Source of the DNA: Discostella pseudostelligera
Taxonomy: Eukaryota; Bacillariophyta; Thalassiosirophyceae; Thalassiosirales; Thalassiosiraceae
NCBI GenBank assembly: GCA_036940085.1
Contig: JALLBK010000282.1
Coordinates: 1-15,918, forward strand
DNA length: 15,918 bases
Direction of reading: 5' to 3'
Shown here: positions 1-7,190 of the stretch, piece by piece
Layout: every line of letters begins with the position of its first letter
Numbering within the stretch: position 1 is the stretch's first letter
Program-made: the position numbers and the translations under genes
Notes under the pieces: model-generated
Told to the model about the DNA's origin: nothing
Databases searched by the model: none
What the model saw: the letters and a program-made list of their open reading frames with translations, nothing else

Positions 1-546
1 TCTCGCGGCGGCTGCGACAGCGGCGACTTCATTTTGGTGAAGGTGGAGGCTGGTTAAGGTTTTTGTGAGAGTTGTAGTTGTCGGTGTGTTGGTGCAGGAA
101 GGTGGTTGATGATTGCTCTCGTACGCTAAATTAAATGAATATCATCATTGAGACGTCCTAGTGGCCACTGATGCTGACACTGCCTGGCGAACAGGACACT
201 GCTTACGACACTCCCGGCTGACGGCATGGGCATGGGCGGTCATGGTCATGGTCGATCGTGACCACATCAATCCAATCCAGTACGATACCATAGGTCCAGT
301 CGGCCACCAGCACCAGTCAGTGACGTGTTTTATTAGGCGGACGGACAGATTTGACATTCAGAAAGATACTTAACAAATTTGAAATTGAAATTTGAAATTG
401 AAAAAGATACTTAACAGACTTTGAAATATTGAAAAAGATACTTAATAACACCACCTGCTGCTGCTCCCTGCGACTACGACAGACCGCTCGTGGGTCCGAA
501 CACACACCATCACCAAAAACAACAACTTATTTAAAAAACGCCTCAG
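1..546. other. Upstream region without a convincing gene
   Basis: No open reading frame here resembles a known protein; the short ones are low-complexity or overlap repeats. On the minus strand an ATG at 32-30 opens a frame (first ten residues MKSPLSQPPR) that runs off the left edge. It could be the 5' end of a leftward neighbour, but ten codons are not enough to call it. The stretch 362-447 holds short A/T-rich repeats, listed separately. The remainder is presumably intergenic DNA or promoter for the sepiapterin reductase gene that starts at 699. Confidence 0.4.
362..447. repeat. A/T-rich short direct repeats
   Basis: The word AAAGATACTTAA followed by CA, CA or TA occurs three times, at 362-375, 403-416 and 434-447. 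Between the first two copies a 13-bp unit TTTGAAATTGAAA is repeated exactly in tandem at 378-390 and 391-403. A variant beginning TTTGAAATATTGAAA starts at 420 and leads into the third copy. This looks like a small degenerate tandem array produced by replication slippage; no function is visible. Confidence 0.75.
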
Positions 547-644
547 TGGAACCCTCGGACGAGATCTACTACTCGCCAAAACCAATAGTTTTGTGAAAGA
601 GGGGTTCACTTTTGGCGAGCAGCAGATCTCGTCCGAGGGTTCCA
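547..644. repeat. Long inverted repeat (35-bp arms, 28-nt spacer)
   Basis: The arm at 547-581 and the arm at 610-644 are reverse complements over 35 bp with two differences, at 568 and 571. Both differences are A opposite C on the plus strand, so in a minus-strand RNA they would be U:G wobbles and the stem would be fully paired. The spacer 582-609 contains a further 5-bp complement (593-597 with 605-609). The inner ends of the arms read CTCGCCAAAA and TTTTGGCGAG. The element ends 54 bp upstream of the start codon at 699. It could be an inserted foldback or MITE-like element, a hairpin RNA locus, or a cruciform-forming regulatory site; sequence alone does not decide. Confidence 0.85.
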
Positions 645-698
645 TAGAGACAAACTCAGCTTTAGCTTTAGGCCACTTCTTTATCTTTGTTTCCGACC

Positions 699-1790
699 AT
701 GAACAATCGAGCGGCACCCGCACTTCTTTATTCTGGCGATGGGCATAAGCATAAGTTTCTAGTAATAATTACCGGTGAGGATTTGTTGCTCTGCATCGAT
801 TCGGATCTTTTTTCCCTTGTCTACTCATGATGCAATGCCGTTGCAGGTGCGTCGCGAGGAATCGGACGAGCCATCGCACTCGCCATCTCCGATGATGTAG
901 CTCGAGAGGGCGGTGGCGGTGTTAAGACGGATGAAACGTCAGCGACTGCGTTGCTCTCTGCACCTCTTCACATGGTGTTGATATCTCGATCGGAACACTT
1001 GCTCCGTGAAACTGCACAACTTGTGGAGGAGCGAGGACATGGACGTATTACAACATCTTGCCATGAAATGGATCTGTCGGATCTGGACACGCTCAACGAA
1101 AAATTGAAAGATGTTCTGGAATCGTTGTCCGGTGCTGCGCAGTATAATTCGTGTTGGTTGATCAACAACGCAGGTTCGTTGGGGCCACTGGGGAAGGTGT
1201 CAACATATTCTGGTGCATCGACCATGAAAGAATTGAGACAGGCGGTAGACTTCAATCTGACCTCGTCAATCTGGATTTCATCACAATTCACGCAGACTTT
1301 TCTCAACCCGTTGGCTGCATCTGATGATAACACACCACAAACCCCGTTTGTTCGAATTGTGAATATAACTTCATTATGTGGAATAGAGCCGTTCTCTACC
1401 ATGTCGGTTTATTGTGCCACAAAAGCTGGAAGAGAAATGTTTCATAGAGTTCTTGCATTAGAACATTCCATCGACAATGCTTCTGAGAGTCAGCATTATG
1501 GAAGCAATGACAAGCAGAAACAAATCTTCAAGACGTTAAACTATGCACCCGGGCCATGTGATACAGAAATGACGGATATCCTTGCCGATTCCTCTGCGTT
1601 GGATGAAAATCTTCACAAGTACTTTGTAACATCCAAGCGGGAGAAAAGCTTGGTACGAGTTGAAGATACAGCGAAGAAGTTGGTTCAGATAATGAAATCG
1701 GATGAGTTTGAGAGTGGAATGCACATCGACTATTTTGATGATAATATCGTTGACGATCCAATCTCGGTTATTCGTGACACTTGTGTTTGA
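699..1790 (+). CDS. SPR: Sepiapterin reductase (SDR family)
   Basis: Two exons, 699-774 and 847-1790, joined across a 72-nt intron with GTGAGG donor and TTGCAG acceptor, give 339 residues. The ATG at 699 (context CGACC) is the first after an in-frame TAG at 669. The intron splits the glycine of the NADPH-binding motif TGASRGIG (residues 25-32), which supports the junction. Further Rossmann SDR signatures are NNAG (132-135), Ser201 and YCATK (Tyr214, Lys218). Sepiapterin-reductase hallmarks follow: INNAGSLG, VNITSLCGIEPF, LNYAPGPCDTEM and a C-terminal DEFESGMHIDYFDD close to the vertebrate enzyme's ending. The known role is cytosolic NADPH-dependent reduction of 6-pyruvoyl-tetrahydropterin or sepiapterin in tetrahydrobiopterin synthesis. 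It is longer than the roughly 260-residue animal enzyme because of an N-terminal lead, a Gly/Thr-rich insert after the first helix (about residues 42-60) and an acidic C-terminal tail. The family call is secure; in vivo substrate is inferred. Confidence 0.92.
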
Positions 1791-1934
1791 GAGTGATGCA
1801 CAATATTCGACGATCATATTGTACTTTAGTTTGGATGACCCCAACTTCATCAATATTAATCGATTGCTCTTTATGTGCTCCTATGTTATTGGACTTTGAA
1901 ATAGGTTTGAAATGAATTCACATCGTAGGATTCC

Positions 1935-2110
1935 TGTAGACTTGGCGGGAGGGTGACGACTCGACTCATCTTGGCGTAGATTTGGCGGGAGGATGACGAC
2001 TCGACTCAGCATACATACAGCCTTACACGTGGTGGGTGTAGACTTGGCGGGAGGAGGACTCGACTTCTACTTACACGTGGCATAGCTTGTCGGGCGTACC
2101 ACGCACAAGC
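1935..2110. promoter_or_regulatory. Repeated composite promoter motif, block A
   Basis: TTGGCGGGAG occurs at 1942-1951, 1982-1991 and 2044-2053. GACTCGACT follows each copy, at 1958-1966, 1998-2006 and 2057-2065. TTACACGTGG occurs at 2023-2032 and 2071-2080. The first two units form a near-perfect direct repeat of about 32 bp at 40-bp spacing. TTGGCGGGAG resembles an E2F/DP site, and CACGTGG is a G-box/E-box core for bZIP or bHLH factors (established knowledge of those families). An imperfect short hairpin, GCTTGT paired with ACAAGC, lies at 2085-2110. The block ends about 100 bp upstream of the ATG at 2211, so it probably sits in that gene's promoter or 5' leader. Confidence 0.65.
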
Positions 2111-2203
2111 AACAACTCTCCAAAAAAAGTCGCCGATGACGATGATGTCCGGTTTCCCCCTATCTATTACCCCAACCTCGCTCCCCCGCCCCATCATCCA
2201 CCA

Positions 2204-2263
2204 ATGAGCAATGAGCAGCGTGCAGAGCAAGTCATCAAACATGAAAAGCTCTCCCTCCTCTAG
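2204..2263 (+). other. Upstream ORF overlapping the next start codon
   Basis: An ATG at 2204 opens a 19-codon frame that ends at TAG 2261-2263. It overlaps the main start at 2211 in a different frame. If transcription begins upstream of 2204, ribosomes would meet this ATG first, and the main protein would need leaky scanning or initiation at 2211 or at the in-frame ATG 2241. Whether it is translated is unknown. Confidence 0.35.
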
Positions 2264-4868
2264 ATCGAAATCATCCCCTACCATAAATCTATTCCGTCTT
2301 ATTGCCAAAATCTTCGATCTGCACCTACCCTACCTCACAACTACCCTCCATCTGCAGATTGAATTCGTCCTCTGGATATGCACAATATTGTTCATCATCT
2401 CTTCCTCCTTGGTGTTGTACAAGCAGACTTATCTGCACACATGGGGCGATTGGGTCTTCCTACTCACAGTGGGGGCTTGGCTTGGGAGGCATTTCCTTCT
2501 GCGGCTGGTCTGCACCACCACTTGGGTTGATCCAGGCATGGTGGTGGGCAGAAGCAGCAGCAGCAGTCAATTGGGTGGTAGCTGGAGGAGACGACGCGCA
2601 TTTCACATTTGGCTTCTTCAGCATCGACGTCAACAAAATCTGTATCATCGCTTACGATGGCTTTTATCTTCTATTTCTCCGTACAATATTGCTAGCATGC
2701 TGGTGAAATTTATTCAAACCTGTGCCATGGCTGGACAGTACTGCGATGCGAGTGCTGCCAATGGCGTGGCAAGTGCAGCCATGATGGTGGTGGCGACTAG
2801 TGGGGGTGGCGATGACCATTATCTTCATGGTCATCATTTTTCGAAGAGTTCGTCCGCACACCACTCACATGGGCAGCACGCTGCTGTGCTTTCGTTTGGG
2901 CCACGTCTCCATTCCACAACGATGAATACTTACATGTTATCACTGGCGAGATCATGGTCAGTTACTCTTGTCGTTATTTTTTCGATTTGTATGACGTTAT
3001 CTGATCTCTTTATTTCTGGCAAACGATGTGTAACTCGCGCTGATAGGGGGGCTTTATGTGGAATATCCTTCGCGACATGGTCATTACTGCGTGGAGAGCG
3101 GGGCAACATGCGAGGCGCTATTGGAGAAATTGTAGTGTTGGTGGGAGGAGTAATTTGGAGCTGGACAAAGTCATGTCTTTCGCTGGTCGGATTGCCTCCA
3201 TTTTCGTCGTCGTCCCGATCAGAACTGAGGTCTGGCTTCGGATCGGATTCATCCATGGGAGGTGTGGTTACCGGCAACACTGGCAAACGTAACAAGTCGA
3301 GGAAACAATCCGCCCACGCAGATTTGCAGTCTCACTCTTCATCACAAAATCGCAACAACTTCACAGACGCTGACAGGTCTTTGGATTTCGGACATGGAAA
3401 TCTGACCTTCAGTTTATTTCCTTCTTCCATTCGATCTCGGGCGCTACATATCCAGCAGATGCGTACTTCCGATATGTATCGAGCATTGGAATCAATCTGG
3501 GAGGCATGCCCGCCGTCCCAGTTCTTGGTTGCAATGATTACTGCCATTACTTTAATATTTGGTTGGCTCGTTGCCCTGGGAGGATATGATTTGTTTTTTG
3601 GAAACAGCTATGGTGCCAACGATATCGATTACAAGAATATGCCGAATTTCAGGGGAAGTCTCAATCTCAACCAACAGCATGACTTATTTTATAAAGGTTA
3701 CTACTGGAGAAATCAGTCACCGTTTCCCGCGCCTAATACCTTCAATGCGGAACCTCCATCCTTTGCAACCTTAATATTTTTGGTGGTTTCCTTTGGAACA
3801 GCGGCAAGCTTGCTTCTCTATGGACGGATATTGCTCCCCATCCCAGAATTTGTGGCGGGCACCAACGTGTTGAAGGCTCTTCGTGCCGAGACGAGGATGT
3901 TAGGCGGCGGCTCCAGTGGAGTTGGCGCAAGCAAGTTATCCAAATTAAAGGATCTACCATGGGCGGAGAACTACAAATCCATCACAACAGAGAATCGCCT
4001 TCGGCTATACTACAAAGTTGCGATTGTTCGTATACTTGAAAATGCCCTCTTGTGCGCAGTTCTGCCCCAGACTGAAATCGTTTGTCGCATCACCGAACAT
4101 TGTGAGCAGGGGCCGTTGCTTTGGGGTCCATCTGGTGTTACTGGAATTGCTGGTAGGCGATTCGGCAAGGGGTCTTCGTTTTTGACGAGCTCTTTCGATG
4201 CCTTGGTGGGGGATGATTTTGCCACACGATTGATCGCTACCTCAGTTGTGCTTGTCACAGCGATATTATTAGTTGGGCAAATGACATTGATGAATCGGAC
4301 ATATCTTGCTATCATGGGATACATTAGTGGCGAATGGGAGCTGGTAACAGAAACAAGCGAAGGGCAAGAGGCCGATTTGTTTGTCTCGCCGACGCGATTT
4401 CGCCCGAAGTCGCTGCCTTTTGAACTTTTTGGGATCGGCTCAAAACCCATACAATCCCATGCAACCCGTCGATCCAACACTCTCATGCAGTGGGATCCCA
4501 AACGTCGGTATCAAAAAGGAGACCGTATCGCTTATGGGGATTCCATATACGAGGCTGTTTCCAATTCTCCGGAAGGGCCACCGTTTGACCCTTTCCTACG
4601 CGCAGCACATGATCTCTTTTCCGAGGAGTTGGGTCATCCAAGTGCATCGAATATGATGCCAAGCTTATCCCAAGGGATTTTAGTCTTAGCGGGCATGGTG
4701 CTGACGGCAGTACTCGTATGGCGAAAAGCTGGGTGGAATTATGTGCCTCTGATAGTATGCTTCGCGGCCACTTTGATTGCTGGATATGGAGTTAGTCATT
4801 CTACGGAAAAGAGTATGATCGGCATGAAGAAAATTGCCCTCGAGATTGCGCGAAGTAGTTCGGCATAA
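2211..4868 (+). CDS. Multi-pass membrane protein of unknown family
   Basis: A single uninterrupted frame of 885 residues. An in-frame TGA at 2205 makes ATG 2211 the first possible start; Met11 at 2241 is an alternative. The Ser-rich basic N-terminus is followed by hydrophobic segments that look membrane-spanning at about 48-70, 81-101, 249-269, 303-318, 437-457, 517-538, 674-692, 821-838 and 844-861. Weaker ones lie near 150-165 and 602-618. A His-rich loop lies at 203-223 and a Ser/Arg-rich, probably disordered loop at 331-390. Residues 761-793 have the spacing W-x6-Y-x2-GD-x2-AYG-x3-YEA, ending SNSPEGPP, which recalls the small CBM5/12 chitin-binding fold. I do not recognise the family. It may be lineage-specific, and transport or a membrane-anchored surface role are both possible. 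It is convergent with the SET gene, 247 bp away. Confidence 0.8.
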   Translation: MSSVQSKSSNMKSSPSSRSKSSPTINLFRLIAKIFDLHLPYLTTTLHLQIEFVLWICTILFIISSSLVLYKQTYLHTWGDWVFLLTVGAWLGRHFLLRLVCTTTWVDPGMVVGRSSSSSQLGGSWRRRRAFHIWLLQHRRQQNLYHRLRWLLSSISPYNIASMLVKFIQTCAMAGQYCDASAANGVASAAMMVVATSGGGDDHYLHGHHFSKSSSAHHSHGQHAAVLSFGPRLHSTTMNTYMLSLARSWSVTLVVIFSICMTLSDLFISGKRCVTRADRGALCGISFATWSLLRGERGNMRGAIGEIVVLVGGVIWSWTKSCLSLVGLPPFSSSSRSELRSGFGSDSSMGGVVTGNTGKRNKSRKQSAHADLQSHSSSQNRNNFTDADRSLDFGHGNLTFSLFPSSIRSRALHIQQMRTSDMYRALESIWEACPPSQFLVAMITAITLIFGWLVALGGYDLFFGNSYGANDIDYKNMPNFRGSLNLNQQHDLFYKGYYWRNQSPFPAPNTFNAEPPSFATLIFLVVSFGTAASLLLYGRILLPIPEFVAGTNVLKALRAETRMLGGGSSGVGASKLSKLKDLPWAENYKSITTENRLRLYYKVAIVRILENALLCAVLPQTEIVCRITEHCEQGPLLWGPSGVTGIAGRRFGKGSSFLTSSFDALVGDDFATRLIATSVVLVTAILLVGQMTLMNRTYLAIMGYISGEWELVTETSEGQEADLFVSPTRFRPKSLPFELFGIGSKPIQSHATRRSNTLMQWDPKRRYQKGDRIAYGDSIYEAVSNSPEGPPFDPFLRAAHDLFSEELGHPSASNMMPSLSQGILVLAGMVLTAVLVWRKAGWNYVPLIVCFAATLIAGYGVSHSTEKSMIGMKKIALEIARSSSA

Positions 4869-5115
4869 TTATCGGGATGCAACTGGGTATGACGCTCTAC
4901 ATAATCCGTGATTCTACATGATGACAACTAGTCAATTATTACACAAGTATATGATATTCTACCTGATGTTCACGAAATGAATACAATCAAGAGCTGACAG
5001 CCATGTCCATCATATTGACGATGCTAATACATACATAAGAGTGGGTATGATCCGCGTATCCTACTTTGTTGGAGCGATGATGAACCCGTTGAAGCTTCAA
5101 TCCGACTTGCGATGT
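4869..5115. other. Convergent intergenic spacer
   Basis: This spacer separates two convergent 3' ends, the TAA at 4866-4868 on the plus strand and the TAA at 5118-5116 on the minus strand. It is A/T-rich and holds no supported gene. It presumably contains both 3' untranslated regions and polyadenylation sites, but no canonical signal stands out. Confidence 0.5.
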
Positions 5116-7090
5116 TTAGCAGACCAGTACACCGTAACAGTTACTTTCACCGCAATTGCATTTGAAAGTTGTAGTGCTGACATTCTTGCTTCCTACAGCG
5201 GTGTTATCGAGCGCCACCATGTAATCGCAGGTGATTTTGTCACCGCGAAGAATTGTTTTCGAAGCGTACACCACATACTCCTCCTTATTAGTGTACACCT
5301 GATGCGTGTTTGGGGAACAGCTATGGTCCATGAACGAGTCAAATCCGAGCATTTCCGAATACTCAGCTCGGTAAATGAAGTGATGATCCTTGTCTAACAA
5401 ATGGAATTTGCCGTCAACCTCAAGCACAAATGTCTTGTTACTTGCCAACTCGTCCCTTGAAATGATTTCGACACGATTCTTGAAGATGATATCTCCAGGT
5501 TCAAAGTTGCGTGTGGCGATATGATGCTTTTCTTCGCCGTCGGTAGATGCGATGCTTATGCCTTCGGGCAAGCAACTTTGGAAAACTTTGACGTTCTCGG
5601 AAGTGATGAACTTTTCCTTGATTTCATCTTCACAAAGGTGAAGAATCTCAACCTTTTCGTGAATAGACAAGGCTTCAAACCAGAAAAGAGTCCGAAGAAT
5701 GGTGAGTATATGTATGGAGTATGGAAAATCAAGTATCAAGTGATCTATAAGTATTGCTCACCGTGAAATCCAAGCATCTTTCCTCGGCATTTCTCGGAAC
5801 CGCAAGCGCAGTTCAATATTTCATGACCGCCGCAGGTGTAGTCGAATAGGGCGTAGTCACACGTTACTTCCATTCCAGCGTCGATGTCACGTAGGGCTAG
5901 TGCCTGGTAGCGAATTTCCGATTCCGTTCGAGACAAAAGAGGGAAGTATGCGTTGGCGTGGCATGAGTGATTCATGAAAGCGTCCCAGCCATACACCTGA
6001 CGATTGTTGGCAACACCAGATTTTGATCCGACTGCGTAGTCATCAACGGAGTGAGTATCCGTGTTTGATACTGTTTCTAGCAAGATGCGGTTGCCATTTT
6101 GATCCTCGGAGTAAATATTCACCGTATGCTGCTGTCCGACGGTAGATAAATCTAACAAAGCAGCACTAGCGATGTAAAGCAAATCGCCCTCTTTGAAGTT
6201 TTTCGTGGCGATAATCTTCTTGCCTTCGAAGACTTCGTTATCGACAATCGCGAAGCCATCGGGTATCGTCGAGTGAAGTACAACCTGCCCATCCTCCTCT
6301 TTGACTTCAAGCTTCGAGTAGGATAGGGATTGCGTTGTACCTGTGACATTCACCTCCTATGATGCGAGCAACGGTGAGCAAAGAGTATTCAGACGATTAG
6401 AGTGCATTGGTGGCGATTGTCGTGGCAAATTCGTTGCGCGATTGATAAAAAATGACATGAATGATCTCGGAGACTCACCGGGGCCGAGAGGGTGTGTCCG
6501 TCGGAGCATGGCGCTGCAAGGTGCAATCGCTTTGCTTGGGGCGAAGACGAGCATCCTTTGCTGCTGAGGTTGCTGGCATGATTGCCGATCGAACTCTGAT
6601 GTTTGAGTAGGTGGCTGCTGATCTCCGTGTCGCACTCGAACTGCCCATCGGCTGAAGGTAAGGAAGACGACGTCGCGCCGGCTAGATGTTGTTGTTGCGC
6701 TGCCATTGCAGCGATGGCGGAATCAGGCCGAGGGTATAGAAGCATGGTTGGTGATTGGTGATGCGATGAATGATTGTGAATGCGGTGGCAAGAAGAATTA
6801 TGATATGACGGCCGGCTGTCATCGTCTTCTGCATTGTTGTTGTCGGAATGATCGTGCTGATGCTGTTGCTCGCCGCGATGGCCGACGCGACTGTCGCGTC
6901 GTCGTCGATTCGAAGCGGATAAAGATTGGGCCATAAAGATTCGTTGGCTGAGTTTCGCGCGCAAAATACTACTGATTCCTTGACATATTTCGCTACTCAA
7001 CGTGGGACTTCGTACGGCGGAGTTCTTCTGAAGGTCTCGCCAAATCCAATTTGGCGAATTGAGAACACTCGTACGTCGACTCGAATCCAT
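5116..7090 (-). CDS. Tandem SET-domain protein (putative protein lysine methyltransferase)
   Basis: Three exons, 7090-6479, 6356-5762 and 5672-5116, encode 587 residues. The introns are 122 nt (GTGAGT/ATAG) and 89 nt (GTGAGC/GAAG), and the frame closes exactly. Exon 1 encodes a disordered Ser/His/Asn/Gln-rich leader. Exon 2 carries a SET half with FMNHSC (NHSC at 333-336), VTCDY (371-372) and a post-SET set CAC...C (387, 389, 394). Exon 3 carries a second half with FMDHSC (518-521), ITCDY (552-553) and post-SET cysteines 574, 576 and 581. SET domains transfer methyl groups from S-adenosylmethionine to lysine. NHSC and the DY tyrosine shape the SAM and lysine sites, and post-SET cysteines usually bind zinc. 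The second half has Asp for the motif Asn and may be weakened or structural. The start is uncertain: Met53 at 6934, just downstream of an E2F-like palindrome, would give 535 residues. The substrate is unknown. Confidence 0.82.
6953..6966. promoter_or_regulatory. E2F-like palindromic site
   Basis: TTTCGCGCGCAAAA is a near-palindrome matching the general E2F pattern of a T-tract, a GCGC core and an A-tract. It lies 19 bp upstream of the alternative SET-gene start at 6934, or inside the coding frame if ATG 7090 is used. A second related word, TTTGGCGA on the minus strand, lies just upstream at about 7050. This favours, without proving, a promoter role and the shorter protein. Confidence 0.35.
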
Positions 7091-7190
7091 CCATATTATC
7101 TTCTCTCCCCTCTCCTCGATCTCTATCTTGAGACTTGAAACAAACGAAGGGAGAATTCACATCATCATTACATTAATATCAGATTATGGC

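Noticed and set aside
225..260. Small plus-strand frame with Gly-His repeats (MGMGGHGHG)
   Set aside because: Only about a dozen codons before a stop, with no supporting context.
442..723. 93-residue minus-strand open frame
   Set aside because: It is largely the inverted repeat at 547-644 read through, and it overlaps the first SPR exon.
968..1402. 144-residue minus-strand open frame
   Set aside because: It lies wholly antisense to the sepiapterin reductase coding region and has no recognisable motif.
4010..4501. 163-residue minus-strand open frame
   Set aside because: It is antisense to the 885-residue membrane protein, which has a continuous frame and coherent membrane segments.
5673..5761. 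Reading the two SET halves as two separate genes
   Set aside because: The gap has GTGAGC and AG borders, and joining restores the frame exactly. The second frame's apparent start (MILDFPYS) lies inside the intron, and no promoter space exists between the halves.
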